Positions 26,025 through 35,571 of a DNA stretch of 64,000 nucleotides are shown here, in pieces. This stretch comes from Nitrobium sp046350935 (GTDB taxonomy: Bacteria; Nitrospirota; Thermodesulfovibrionia; Thermodesulfovibrionales; Dissulfurispiraceae). Below the pieces are notes generated by a model. It saw nothing but the letters and a program-made list of their open reading frames with translations, was not told where the DNA came from and ran no database searches. The DNA is taken from positions 43,842 through 107,841 of the forward strand of contig JAXLZK010000009.1 in assembly GCA_046350935.1 (NCBI GenBank), written 5' to 3'. The position numbers and the translations under genes are program-made. Within the stretch, counting starts at the first letter, position 1. Every line of letters starts with the position of its first letter.

Positions 26025-28658
26025 TTATTTCTTGTTTCTTCCCGATTTTACCATATCATATACCGACTCGAGCGCCTTGTCCAGCTTGTTCAGCTCCCGG
26101 GTGCCCCCCTGGGCCATCTCGGGCTTGCCCCCTCCCTTTCCGCCTGCCAGCGCGGCAACGTCCCTGAGAATGTCTCCTGCCCTGTATCGTGCCGTGAGGT
26201 CGGGAGTCACCATCGCTACCATGGAGGCCTGCCCCTCCAGGGCGGACGCGAGTACGATAATCCCGGAGCCGAGCCTGTCGCGTACATTGTCCGCAAGGAC
26301 CCTCAGGTCTTTCTGCTCCAGGCTGTCCACACGGCAGGAGAGGACCGTGACGCCGTCGATCTCCCGCGCCTGCTCCACAACGGAGAGGGAGCTCTGCGAA
26401 GCCGCCTTTGCCTTCAGTGTCTGCACCTCTCTGTCCGTATCCTTCAGGTCATTGAGCAGCCTCTCCACCCTTTCGTACGGCCTGTCCGTTTTGAGGAGCT
26501 CTGCCACCCGGGAGAGCTCCTCCCTTTTCTCCTGCAGGTATTCGTAGGCGGCCCTCCCTGTCAGGGCTTCGACCCTCCGGATCCCGGAAGCCACGCTCCC
26601 TTCGGAAACGATCACGAAGGGGCCGATGTCCCCCGTTGTTCTGCAGTGCGTTCCGCCGCACAGCTCGCTGCTGAAGCCAGGCACAGAGACCACGCGCACC
26701 TTCTCGCCGTACTTTTCGCCGAAAAGGGCGGTCACTCCGGACTTGAGGGCCTCCTGGATGTCTGTCACCTGCGTGAGCACGGAGAGGTTGTCGAGCACCT
26801 TTTCGTTGACGAGGGATTCGATCGCCTCGATCTCTTTCCTGTCCAGCGCATAGAAGTGGGAGAAGTCGAAGCGCAGCCTGTCGGGGGCGACAGAGGAGCC
26901 CGCCTGTTTCACATGCTCTCCCGCCACCGTTCTCAAAGCCGTATGGAGCAAATGCGTCGCGGTATGGTTCCGTGCGGTGTCCATCCTCTTCTCCCGGTCC
27001 ACGGAGCAGCGCACGGCGTCCCACACCTTGATGCGGCCCCACTTTATTCTGGCCGCATGGGCATGCAGCCCCACTTCTTTCTTGGTGTCGGTGACCTCGA
27101 TCTCCGCACCGGGGCAGTAGATCATGCCGGTGTCGCCCGCCTGCCCGCCCGACTCTCCGTAAAAGGGGGTCCTGTCGAGGAGCAGCTCCACCTCGTCGCC
27201 CCCGGAGGCCTCGGTGACTACCTTGCCCCCCTTCAGGATCGTCTTGATCACCGCTTCCGCTTCGAGGGTGTCGTACCCGACGAAAACGGTAGCCCCCATT
27301 TCCGCCGCCAATTCCTTATAGACGGAGGCGATGGCCTCCTCCTCGCCGACCCAGGAAGCCCGCGCCCTCTCCCTCTGGATCTCCATCTCGCGGTGGAAGC
27401 CCTCCTCGTCGATGAGCAGGTGATTGTCGACGGCGATGTCCCGTGCGAGGTCGAGGGGGAAGCCGAACGTGTCGTACAGCTTGAAAAGCTCGCCGCCGGG
27501 AATGGTCTTTTCTCCGCTTTTCCGCAGCGCGCCGATGACGTCGTCGAGGATCCTCAGGCCCTGGTCAAGGGTGCGGGTGAAGCGCTCCTCCTCGACCATG
27601 AGGAGCTTCGAGGCCCTCTCCCGCTCCTGCACCAGCTCCGGATAGAGGCCCCCCATGGTCTCCACCACGGAATCCATCAGCCGGTAGAGGACGGGTCCTG
27701 CGAAGCCGAGGAGCTTCGCATGGCGCGAGGCCCTCCTGATAATGCGCCGGAGCACGTAGCCCCTGCCCTCGTTTGAGGGGACCAGGCCGTCGGACATCAG
27801 GAAAGAGGAGGCCCGGAGATGGTCGGCAATGACCCGGAGCGAGATGTCGGTTTCGGGGCTCTTCCCGTACGGTATGCCGGAGGCGCTCTCCACCGAGGCG
27901 ATAATGGGGGCGAAAAGATCGGTATCGAAATTGTTTCTTTTCCCCTGCAGCACCGACGAGACCCTTTCGAGGCCCATTCCGGTGTCGATGCTCGGCTTGG
28001 GCAGGGGGGTCAGCGTTCCGGACTCGCTGCGGTTGAACTGCATGAAGACGAGGTTCCATATCTCCAGGTAGCGGTCGCAGTCGCAGCCCACTTTGCAGTC
28101 GGGTCTGCCGCAGCCCACCTCCTCGCCCTGGTCGATCAGGATCTCCGAGCAGGGGCCGCAGGGGCCGGTGTCCCCCATCTGCCAGAAGTTGTCTTTCGCC
28201 CGGCGGACGATCCTCTCACGGGGAATCCCGGTCAGCTCATGCCAGAGCTCCTCGGCCTCGTCGTCGTTCTCGAACACCGTGGCCCATAACTTCTCCTTGG
28301 GCAGCCGGTAGACCTCAGTGAGTAGCTCCCATGCAAAGAGGATGGCGTCTTTTTTGAAATAGTCGCCGAAGGAGAAATTGCCGAGCATCTCGAAGAAGGT
28401 GTGGTGCCGCGCGGTGTGGCCCACGTTCTCGAGGTCATTGTGCTTGCCCCCCGCCCTCAGGCATTTCTGGGAGGTGGCGGCGCGGGTGTAGTGCCTCTTC
28501 TCCTCACCCAGGAAAATAGACTTGAACTGGACCATCCCCGCAGTGGTGAACAGCAGGGTGGGATCGTTCCGGGGGATGAGAGACGCGCTTTTGACGACCT
28601 CGTGCCCTTTCGATTTGAAAAACTCAAGGAATGAGCTCCTTATGTCCGCACTCTTCAT
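26025..28658 (-). CDS. alaS: Alanyl-tRNA synthetase
   Basis: Charges tRNA-Ala and clears mischarged tRNA. I start at the ATG at 28658 (MKSADIRSSFLEFFKSKGHE) behind GGAGACGA; the long upstream extension of the frame is non-homologous. The 877-residue product has the class II motifs (HHTFFEMLGNFSFGDYFK, GMGLERVSSVLQG), the editing domain HTATHLLHTALRTV with CGGTHCRTTGDIG, and a C-terminal C-Ala domain with GGGKPEMAQGG. Length is standard. Its ATG overlaps the TGA of the upstream lipoprotein gene (ATGA). Confidence 0.98.
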   Translation of the reverse strand: MKSADIRSSFLEFFKSKGHEVVKSASLIPRNDPTLLFTTAGMVQFKSIFLGEEKRHYTRAATSQKCLRAGGKHNDLENVGHTARHHTFFEMLGNFSFGDYFKKDAILFAWELLTEVYRLPKEKLWATVFENDDEAEELWHELTGIPRERIVRRAKDNFWQMGDTGPCGPCSEILIDQGEEVGCGRPDCKVGCDCDRYLEIWNLVFMQFNRSESGTLTPLPKPSIDTGMGLERVSSVLQGKRNNFDTDLFAPIIASVESASGIPYGKSPETDISLRVIADHLRASSFLMSDGLVPSNEGRGYVLRRIIRRASRHAKLLGFAGPVLYRLMDSVVETMGGLYPELVQERERASKLLMVEEERFTRTLDQGLRILDDVIGALRKSGEKTIPGGELFKLYDTFGFPLDLARDIAVDNHLLIDEEGFHREMEIQRERARASWVGEEEAIASVYKELAAEMGATVFVGYDTLEAEAVIKTILKGGKVVTEASGGDEVELLLDRTPFYGESGGQAGDTGMIYCPGAEIEVTDTKKEVGLHAHAARIKWGRIKVWDAVRCSVDREKRMDTARNHTATHLLHTALRTVAGEHVKQAGSSVAPDRLRFDFSHFYALDRKEIEAIESLVNEKVLDNLSVLTQVTDIQEALKSGVTALFGEKYGEKVRVVSVPGFSSELCGGTHCRTTGDIGPFVIVSEGSVASGIRRVEALTGRAAYEYLQEKREELSRVAELLKTDRPYERVERLLNDLKDTDREVQTLKAKAASQSSLSVVEQAREIDGVTVLSCRVDSLEQKDLRVLADNVRDRLGSGIIVLASALEGQASMVAMVTPDLTARYRAGDILRDVAALAGGKGGGKPEMAQGGTRELNKLDKALESVYDMVKSGRNKK

Positions 28659-29029
28659 TTCGTCTCCTGTTGTTTCGTCTCGGACTGGCCGGATTTGAGA
28701 AAAAGCCCTTCGGTGATATCGCTCAGCTTTCCGTCCACGAAAAGGAGCCGCTTCTTGTACCCGACGGTATCGGAGTAGATCCACTCCTCCCGCTGCTTTC
28801 CGTCCCGCGCCACCGACGCCTTCACGGTCGCGGGAGATCCCCACGAATAGCGCACCTGCTGCTGGGTCATGCCGAGCATCACCTCGCCCTTGATGATGCG
28901 CTCCTGTACGTCGAGGGGATATCCCTTTATCTCGTCATGGGTAAACCGCACCGGAGCGGAAGTGCATCCGGCAGAAAACGCCGCGAGAAAAAGCAGCGCT
29001 CCCACACCCGCCATTCTAGCCATTCTCAT
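28655..29029 (-). CDS. SmpA/OmlA (BamE)-like small lipoprotein
   Basis: A 124-residue product with signal peptide and lipobox FSAGC (lipidated Cys near residue 22) and a C-terminal fold with GEVMLGMTQQQVRYSWGSPA, EEWIYSDTVGYKKRLLFVDG and LSDITEG. That pattern, with a GMT-x-x-QV helix followed by WxYxD and LxFxxG strands, is typical of SmpA/OmlA-domain outer-membrane lipoproteins. It overlaps recX by 14 bases at its start and alaS by four at its end, so it is embedded in the recA-recX-alaS operon. Whether it is the BamE subunit cannot be told from sequence alone. Confidence 0.75.
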   Translation of the reverse strand: MRMARMAGVGALLFLAAFSAGCTSAPVRFTHDEIKGYPLDVQERIIKGEVMLGMTQQQVRYSWGSPATVKASVARDGKQREEWIYSDTVGYKKRLLFVDGKLSDITEGLFLKSGQSETKQQETK

Positions 29030-29504
29030 CGAACTCCTCCTTGTCCCAAAAAGATTTCATCGCCTGCCGTATGACGTCCGAAGAGAAGCCCCTCCGGGAA
29101 AGAACCCCCCAAAGCTTTCTCCTCACCGCCTCCCTGTCATACCCTTTCAGGGTCTTCAGCTTTTTCTCCACCAACTCCCGCGCGGCGTCGAGATACTCGT
29201 CAGCTCCGCCCAGGACCGCGTCCGCAACGTCCCCGGGGATCCCCCGCTTCAGGAGATACCCTTTGGCGCCCCTCCTGCCGAAATGTCTCCTCTCCACCGC
29301 ATCCCGCTTGAGGATCTCTGCGAGCCGCCCGTCGTCGATAAAGCGCTTCTCCTTCAAAAGGCGGAGGGTCTCGCCGATCACCCCTTCGGAGAACCCCTTC
29401 TGCGCGAGTTTCCCGCGCATCTCTTTCTCGCTCCTGTCCCGGTAGCCGAGCAGTTTGAACGCATGCTGCAGGGCGCTTTTCGCCGTATCTTCAAAAACCT
29501 TCAT
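29016..29504 (-). CDS. recX: RecA regulatory protein RecX
   Basis: Modulator that caps or destabilises RecA filaments. The 162-residue, all-helical product has ALQHAFKLLGYRDRSEKEMR, LLKEKRFIDDGRLAEILKRD, GRRGAKGYLLKRGIPGDVAD and KLWGVLSRRGFSSDVIRQAM, the three RecX helical repeats. I use the ATG at 29504; a TTG lies just upstream, and no good ribosome site is visible for either. A repeat (29516-29613) separates it from recA, in place of the usual short gap. Confidence 0.9.
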   Translation of the reverse strand: MKVFEDTAKSALQHAFKLLGYRDRSEKEMRGKLAQKGFSEGVIGETLRLLKEKRFIDDGRLAEILKRDAVERRHFGRRGAKGYLLKRGIPGDVADAVLGGADEYLDAARELVEKKLKTLKGYDREAVRRKLWGVLSRRGFSSDVIRQAMKSFWDKEEFDENG

Positions 29505-29515
29505 CAAAAACAGTG

Positions 29516-29613
29516 CACCGCAGAGGACGCAGTGCGCGCGGAGCAGAAGGGCTCCGCAGGGAGAAAAATCCTTTTCCCTCGGTTTCTCTGCGTTCTCCGC
29601 GCCCCCTGCGGTG
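29516..29613. repeat. Long imperfect inverted repeat between recA and recX
   Basis: CACCGCAG near the left end and CTGCGGTG near the right are complementary, as are GGACGCAG and CTGCGTTC just inside them. The centre holds a second G/A-rich hairpin candidate (GGAGCAGAAGGGCTCC). The CTCTGCGTTCTCCGCG...CTGCGGTG wording is a common dispersed intergenic element. It has been inserted between two normally adjacent genes. Confidence 0.6.
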
Positions 29614-29627
29614 AAAGATCCGTTTTT

Positions 29628-30665
29628 CTATTTTTCCTTGCCGTTGCTCTTGGACTCGGCGGCCGCCTCGGGCTTCGCCAGCCCATTCAGCTCCATGATT
29701 TTCTGCTCGACTTCCTCCGCCACTGCGGGATTGCTCTTGAGGTATTCCCTCACGTTTTCCCTGCCTTGGCCAATCCTGCTGCCTCCGTAGCTGTACCATG
29801 CCCCGGATTTCTCGATAATGCCTTTGTCAACGCCGAGGTCGATGATCTCCCCGGTCTTCGATATCCCCTCGTTGAAGTAGATGTCGAATTCCGCCTGCCG
29901 GAAGGGGGGGGCGACCTTGTTCTTCACGATCTTCACTCGCACCCTTCCCCCGATCGTCTCCTGCCCCTCCTTGAGGTTGTCGATCTTCCTGATATCGAGC
30001 CTCATGGAGGAGTAGAATTTCAGGGCGTTTCCTCCGGTGGTCGTCTCGGGGTTGCCGAACATCACCCCGATCTTCATCCGTATCTGGTTGATGAAGATAA
30101 GGGTCGTCATGGACTTCGCTATGGCGGCGGTGAGCTTCCGCATTGCCTGGCTCATGAGCCGCGCCTGCAGACCGGGAAGGGCGTCCCCCATGTCTCCCTC
30201 GATTTCCGCTTTGGGAACAAGGGCGGCCACGGAGTCGACCACGATGATATCGACGGCCCCGCTCCTGACGAGGGTTTCCGCCACTTCGAGGGCCTGCTCC
30301 CCGGTGTCCGGCTGCGAGACCAGGAGGTCCTCCACGCTCACCCCGAGCCTGCCCGCGTAGTTTACGTCGAGGGCGTGCTCCGCATCGACGAACGCCGCGA
30401 CCCCCCCCGCTTTCTGCGCCTGCGCGATGGCGTGCAGGGCAAGGGTCGTCTTGCCCGAGGATTCAGGCCCGAATATTTCGACCACCCGGCCGCGGGGAAA
30501 GCCCCCGATGCCGGTCGCGATGTCCAGAGACAGGGACCCGGTGGGTATCGCCTGTATGCCTTCGGCCACCTCGCCCGCGCCGAGGCGCATGATCGCCCCC
30601 TTCCCGAAATTCTTCTCGATCTGGGAGATGGCCATCTCGAGGGCCTTGCTCTTATCCTTGTTCAT
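29628..30665 (-). CDS. recA: Recombinase RecA
   Basis: DNA strand exchange and SOS coprotease. The 345-residue product is complete: N-terminal KALEMAISQIEKNFGKGAIM, Walker A GPESSGKTTLALHAIAQ, Walker B VDIIVVDSVAALVPKAEIEG, loop L1/L2 region (MRKLTAAIAKSMTTLIFINQ) and GGNALKFYSSMRLDIRK. The start ATG directly follows the thpR TGA, with AAGGAGG inside the end of thpR. No SOS box was recognised upstream; transcription probably begins further up, at or before pgpA. Confidence 0.98.
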   Translation of the reverse strand: MNKDKSKALEMAISQIEKNFGKGAIMRLGAGEVAEGIQAIPTGSLSLDIATGIGGFPRGRVVEIFGPESSGKTTLALHAIAQAQKAGGVAAFVDAEHALDVNYAGRLGVSVEDLLVSQPDTGEQALEVAETLVRSGAVDIIVVDSVAALVPKAEIEGDMGDALPGLQARLMSQAMRKLTAAIAKSMTTLIFINQIRMKIGVMFGNPETTTGGNALKFYSSMRLDIRKIDNLKEGQETIGGRVRVKIVKNKVAPPFRQAEFDIYFNEGISKTGEIIDLGVDKGIIEKSGAWYSYGGSRIGQGRENVREYLKSNPAVAEEVEQKIMELNGLAKPEAAAESKSNGKEK

Positions 30666-31304
30666 TCACATGCCTCCTTCTGCGGCCGCCGCTGCACTTT
30701 CGGGGGAAATACCCCCCGTTTCTCCTGCCGGGGCGGCAGCGTGCGCTTCATTGTTCAATGCAAAACCGGCTATCGTTGCGTATTCTGCCCCCGCCGGCTT
30801 CAGGTCGCTTTTCATGAGCAGAATTTCTTTCGCCTCTATAGTACCAAAAAAGGTGTCCCTAAATGTAGCTAACTCCTTGTCCAGCACCACCTTCCCCGTC
30901 CTCTCCTTCACTCGTCCCATGGTGAGGTGGGGAGAGAATTTCCGCCCCTCCTTTCCGAAGCCGAGGGCCTCAAGGGAGTCGTCGATGTCCCGGTACAGCG
31001 CTGCCAGCTCTTCGGACTCTCCGATCCCCGCCCATACGACGCCGGGGCGTTTCAGGGAGGGGAAGGCCCCTGTCCCCCGGACAGCGAGAGAAAAAGGGCG
31101 GTGGCGGGAGCAGACGGCCGAGAGCGTTCGCCGTATCTCCGGAACCGTTTCCTCCCGGATTTCGCCGAGGAATTTCAGTGTCAGATGGAGAGTGTGCGGA
31201 GTGACCCACCGCACCCCCCTGACCGCAGGCCGCACTTTTTCGATGACCGAGCCGACCGCCTCCTTGACGTCCCCCGGCATGTCCAGCGCGATAAAGCATC
31301 TCAT
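30666..31304 (-). CDS. thpR: RNA 2',3'-cyclic phosphodiesterase
   Basis: LigT/ThpR enzyme of the 2H phosphoesterase family, opening 2',3'-cyclic phosphates. The 212-residue product MRCFIALDMPGDVKEAV has both HxT motifs (PHTLHLTLKFLGE and PHLTMGRVKE). I start at the ATG at 31304, GGAGG about 9 bases before; a TTG further up is less likely. The last 30 residues are an Ala/Glu-rich low-complexity tail not usual in the family, and that DNA also holds the recA ribosome site. ATGA overlap with pgpA upstream. Confidence 0.92.
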   Translation of the reverse strand: MRCFIALDMPGDVKEAVGSVIEKVRPAVRGVRWVTPHTLHLTLKFLGEIREETVPEIRRTLSAVCSRHRPFSLAVRGTGAFPSLKRPGVVWAGIGESEELAALYRDIDDSLEALGFGKEGRKFSPHLTMGRVKERTGKVVLDKELATFRDTFFGTIEAKEILLMKSDLKPAGAEYATIAGFALNNEAHAAAPAGETGGISPESAAAAAEGGM

Positions 31305-31725
31305 ACGAGGTGCCTCCAAAGCTGCAGGAGTCCGTTAGTACAGAGGCCTGCCGCCGCATCGTCGAGCATGATCCCGACCCCCCCGCGCACCTTCCTGTCG
31401 ATGCTCCTGATGGGAGGCGGCTTTAGTATATCGAAAAGCCGGAACAAAAAAAAGGATGCTGCCAGATAGGGTACTGTCAGGGGGAGAAAGAGCATTGCCG
31501 CGAGATATCCCACGAACTCATCGATGACGATATGCTTGCTGTCGTGCTGACCGAAGCCCTTTTCCGCCACCTGGGCGCTGATCGTCCCCAGGACCAGACC
31601 GGCGGCGACCAGAAGCACCTGCACACCCGGCTCCGGCTTTGCCAGCCAGAAATGCTACTCCGGCCAGGGTGCCAAACGTTCCAGGGCAAAGGAGATATCC
31701 GATAAAGAAGACGGTGGATTATATG
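31301..31725 (-). pseudogene. pgpA: Phosphatidylglycerophosphatase A (PgpA), frameshifted
   Basis: The C-terminal two thirds is intact in one frame: LVLGTISAQVAEKGFGQHD, KHIVIDEFVGYLAAMLFLPL (the IVIDE catalytic motif), RLFDILKPPP and MLDDAAAGL. The N-terminus continues in another frame as FFIGYLLCPGTFGTLAGVAF, the PGTxGTL family signature, so a frame change and a missing stretch of about 15-25 residues occur around 31640. Because everything beyond here for 7.5 kb is similarly broken, I read this as poor sequence rather than gene loss. PgpA dephosphorylates PGP in phosphatidylglycerol synthesis. Confidence 0.8.
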
Positions 31726-32282
31726 GAACAAGAGTCCGTAGAGGCTTTCAGAGAGGTATTCCATTTCTCTACCCTTTCCTTACGCCGGAACAACAAGGAT
31801 TTCGCTCGGTGTCTCGTCCGGTGTTGCCAGCATCGGGTATCGGGGGATCTCCGGCTTTTTTATAGGCAAATGTCCCTCAACTTATTGTAACAAAAAAACT
31901 TATCCTCATCAAGCCCGGTGGACCACGGTATCAGGCAAACACATCTAAAGACATGGCCGGTACGTATCCCCCATGCGATTGCTTCGCTCCGCTCACAATG
32001 TTCTCATTGCGAAGGGTTGTATCCTGAAGCAATCTTGTTGTTTTCTCTTGTCTTCTTTTGATGCGATTACTGACAGTCTATTTTTAGTACTTGACATTGT
32101 ATTTTGTTTTCGATTTACTACATCTGATGATCGAATACGGAGTAGGCACTGTGCAAAAATACACCTGTGGTGGAGAGCGTTCAGAAGCTTGGTGGATCGA
32201 GTGGATTCTTTTTCCGTATGTATGCAGGAACATACTTTCTAAAAGGAGGGAACAGACATGAATCCCAAATGGTGTTCTGAGA
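31726..32282. other. Intergenic region with dispersed repeat, low-quality stretch
   Basis: No supportable gene. Contains the second copy of the 7551 repeat (31960-32048), then AT-richer sequence that presumably includes the promoter of the plus-strand secreted gene starting about 32283. Base accuracy here is suspect, so promoter motifs are not called. Confidence 0.6.
31960..32048. repeat. Dispersed repeat copy 2
   Basis: GTACGTATC, GATTGCTTCGCTCCGCTCAC, ATTGCGAAG and the tail GCAATCTTGTTGTTTTCTC align with 7551-7643. Parts are self-complementary (GATTGCTTCG against CGAAG...GCAATC), so it could fold. Its source and mobility are unknown. Confidence 0.6.
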
Positions 32283-33495
32283 ATGAAAGATTTTCGTCCT
32301 ACTTCCCCTCGAAAAGGAGATGTGATCACCGAATGCCGTGCCCTACTCGACATCATTTTCAAAGCTTTTACGCTCCTCTCTTTTCTACTGGTCATCATTC
32401 CTTCGCCCCGTCCTCGCTGAAGCCTTTGTAGCCAGTGGAAGACTCTGATGTTTAGTCACTCCCGACAATGGAGTCATTGATCCCGAATTCGACAACGTAT
32501 GTTCAGAGCACTCTGGCAGAGTACATCAAACAATTTATGGATCAGCAAGCTGATGAAGACGGTAAGTTTACTGTTGGCGAAACCTATCAATTAGCCTCCG
32601 GCCTGGCTCCGATCAACACGGAGAATGGCAATGGTCCCCGAGTGGGTGTGCTCGAGCAGCGGTGTCGTTTCCATCATCTACACCGTTCCTGATGCTACCT
32701 ACGGATATCGACTCAAATTCGCCGAAATAAGTGCCGGCGCAGCAAAAATGACGCTAGCGGCTGGACACAAAATTACGTGCTCAATGCCGGAGGAACGCTG
32801 TGCCCTCGGAACCTACCCGGAGAACACGGGGCCCTCAAGAATCCTCTGCAAAAAGCTCACCGACGGAGTTGTCCTGAAATATACTGGCGCACCTCTGTAT
32901 AATGAGCAGGGTGAAAACTGATTGGAAGTGAGGCGAGCCAGGCGCATTTCAGTTTTGACGGCACCCAAATTGCGCTGGCGCAAGTCCCTGGTCCCAATGA
33001 TCCCCTCTGCTCGGAAAGCATAGTAAGAAACCCGATGATCTATGACATAGGCACCGGCTCCAAGACGTGCGTAAACAAACAGCAATAAAGGCGTTTCCCC
33101 TGGATTCTCGATCTCGACGAAGACGGTGATAAAGAAACGATGCTGTTTACCCTTGAAACTGAACATCGGACAATTGAAGAAGTGTACCAAAAACAAACGG
33201 ATGGGTCTTGGCTGAGCAGAGAATACAGGCACAGGCCCCGGAACATTCATCTCTTCCCTGAACCCTTTAGGGAATGATGGCAAATGGTATGTCGTCTATG
33301 CAACCACATCAGTAGCGGCAGGTAGTTTTTACGCAGATCCGACCGCAACCGGAAGTATCTGATTTGCCTCTCTCTCCGATGACTCCGCGCCCTCGGAGGA
33401 TCACCCCAGACCCTTCGCTATCACCCGCCAAGCGTTTTGAGGCGAAGCTGATACTGCCGAATGGGAAGACCGGCATCTATTACTACAGCTTATGA
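32283..33495 (+). pseudogene. Unknown secreted protein, broken by multiple frameshifts
   Basis: Protein-like segments lie in order on the plus strand but in changing frames: a likely signal sequence (ALLDIIFKAFTLLSFLLVII), STLAEYIKQFMDQQADEDGK, YTVPDATYGYRLKFAEISAG, IGSEASQAHFSFDGTQIALA, FPWILDLDEDGDKETMLFTL and an end LPNGKTGIYYYSL. The HFSFDGTQIALA segment resembles TolB/WD40-type propeller blades and LDLDEDGDKET resembles a Ca-binding DxDxDG loop. No single frame is open across it. Given the noisy sequence here the gene may be intact in the organism. Family not identified. Confidence 0.5.
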
Positions 33496-33600
33496 TGACT
33501 CGGACCCATTGAACCACACTACAGTGAACTGGGCACACTGAAAATGGCACATATTGACTTTACCTCTCCTAGCGCAGAGGAGGAAACCACCCGGAGTACG

Positions 33601-33646
33601 GAAGAGAGTCGGGACCGGAGCATAGACCGGTCCCGACTCTTCTTAT
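33601..33646. terminator. Bidirectional terminator between two convergent secreted genes
   Basis: Perfect 14-base stem AGAGTCGGGACCGG / CCGGTCCCGACTCT with an 8-base loop, followed on the plus strand by TCTTAT and flanked by complementary GAAG/CTTC. It lies between the end of the plus-strand unknown gene and the end of the minus-strand SBBP gene, so it can serve both. Confidence 0.75.
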
Positions 33647-33649
33647 AAA

Positions 33650-34972
33650 AATGCAACCCCGCACCTCTTAGGTCCCCTCTTCGCGGCTCCCCTCCATACT
33701 TCACGGTAGAGTAGTCGTAGTAGGGTTCCAGAACTATAGCCCGTAACATACACCGCCATACGGACCGATGGCCATGGCAGTGGCGATCGATCCCCATTTG
33801 CCGGGCTGTTGTACCGTGTCACCCGTCGTTCGTACCGTTAGGGTCATGAACAATGGTGGCGTAGTCAAAGCCTGTCGGTTCCATCACTCCATCCTGTTAC
33901 ATAGATGGTGCCGGACGGACCGACCGCCAGGGCAGCGGCATGATCGTCCAAATTTGCCGGGCCGTTGTACCGAGAGCTGCCAGAGCTCATGCCGCTGGGA
34001 TCGTAGGCGATAGTGGCGTAGTCGGTATTTGTTCACTTCCGCGCTGTACCCCGTCACATAGATGTTCCCGGACGGACCGACGCCAGGCAATGCCAGCATC
34101 ACCTTTTATTCGGGCCGTTGTACCGAGCTGCACAACTCGTTGCCGTTTGGGTCATAGGCAATAGTGGCGTAGTCATAGCCTGTCCTCCGTAGCTTCTTCC
34201 GTCACATGAACATTCCCTGAGTCTGTTGACAGGGCAATGGCGCGATCTTCCCATTTCACGGGCCGTTGCCGGGCTACCCACAACTTGTTGCCGCTGGGAT
34301 CGTAGACGACGTGGTATAGTCATCGCCTGTCGCTTCCGCACATCCTGTACACACCAGATGGTGCCAGACGGACCGATCGCCAGGGCCTGGGCAGAATCAA
34401 GACCATTTCCGGGCCGTTATACCGGGCTACCCACAGCTCGTTGCCGTTTGAGTCATAGGCGACCGTGGCGTAGTCATGGTTTGTCCCGCTTCCAGCACTT
34501 CTTCCCGTCACATAGATGGTACCGGACGGACCCGATCGCCAGGGCCTGGGCAATATCGGGACCATTTGCCGGGCCGTTGTACCGGCTTACCAGAGCTCAT
34601 TGCCATTAGAATCATAGGCAACCGTATTGTGAAAGTCAAATATTTATCTCACTTCCATTTTCTCTCGTCACCTGGAGGCGTTCCCCAAGGAGTCGGTAGC
34701 TATGGCTGAGGATCGTCTTCCCCATTTGCCGGTCCGCTGTACCATTGCCACCAGATCGTTTGAGATTCCGATCATAGGCGACCGTGGCGTAGTCACAGTT
34801 GGTTTGGCTTTGACAACTTTGTCCCGTCACATACACGTTGCCGGACGGATTGACCGCTGTAAGCTTCAGGCAAAATCCTCCCGCCGCTGTTATCCCGTGC
34901 GACTTCGCTCGGACAGAAAGAGAGCACACAGAGCCGCCAGCACAGCATCGACATCACCCATGCCCTTCTCAT
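33650..34972 (-). pseudogene. Secreted SBBP-repeat beta-propeller protein, frameshifted
   Basis: From the ATG at 34972 (GAGGTGAAACG before it) the product begins MRRAWVMSMLCWRLCVLSF, a signal-peptide-like start, then enters tandem blades of the SBBP (beta-propeller) type: NPSGNVYVTGQS, CDYATVAYDRN, GPSGTIYVTGRSAGSGTNHD, YDSNGNELWVARYNGP, YYDYSTVKYGG. About eight blades are recognisable at a spacing of roughly 136-170 bases, but they are scattered over all three frames. The indels cluster in G and C runs, as in uncorrected long reads. Likely an extracellular propeller protein, interrupted here by sequence errors. Confidence 0.7.
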
Positions 34973-35571
34973 CGTTTCACCTCACTGACAAAGTACGATT
35001 TTCTCTCACGCATAAGTAGCAATAAGTATGCCGAATTATGAACTATTTACATTTCAATGAGTTCTGATAGATGACCATAAAGGGGTCAGAGGTAATTGTT
35101 AAATTATCCGACACATCGGGCTTTAGTATCCCCTTTAGAGGGCACAAGGGGTCTTTTCAGGGGCATCATGCAGTAACTGCCTCAGAAAGCTATCTGAATT
35201 GTGTGGAAAGCTGCAGAAGGAAATACTATGCCATGCGTAAGGGGTCAAATAGGCAGAGGTAAGGAGTGCTGCAAGCAAGCCTCTTCATCGAACAGGACTG
35301 AATGGATTGTTACTGTGTAATATTTTCGACATTATTGTAAATTCTTCCGACAGAGAACGTATTTAATATAAGTAAAAATGAGGACACTGGGAGAGGGCAA
35401 ACTGATAAAAGGGAGGAGAGGACACTTTCACCTCCTTTCTGCGATGGTGTCTCATGAGACTGATGACTCCCTGCTGACTACCCCAAGATCAAGCACGGCC
35501 GCCATTTTTGAAGTGCACTTCCGAAACAGATCCCGGTTTACGGAAGAAGGCTCTTTCTGGTATCTTTAACC
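34973..35571. other. Intergenic stretch before the noisy NUDIX copy
   Basis: No gene called. AT-rich near 35000-35060 (probable promoter of the SBBP gene on the minus strand, not resolvable). From about 35150 onward it is the noisy version of 39197-39611. Phrases AAAGGGGTCAGAGGTAA (35079) and AAGGGGTCAAATAGGCA (35239) recall borders of mobile elements but no transposase is seen. Confidence 0.5.

Noticed and set aside
28869..30872. 667-codon open frame on the plus strand
   Set aside because: Antisense of recX and recA; both are certain genes on the minus strand.
34973..35260. Insertion sequence suggested by AAGGGGTCA-type phrases
   Set aside because: No transposase, no matching inverted ends, and the sequence here is unreliable.
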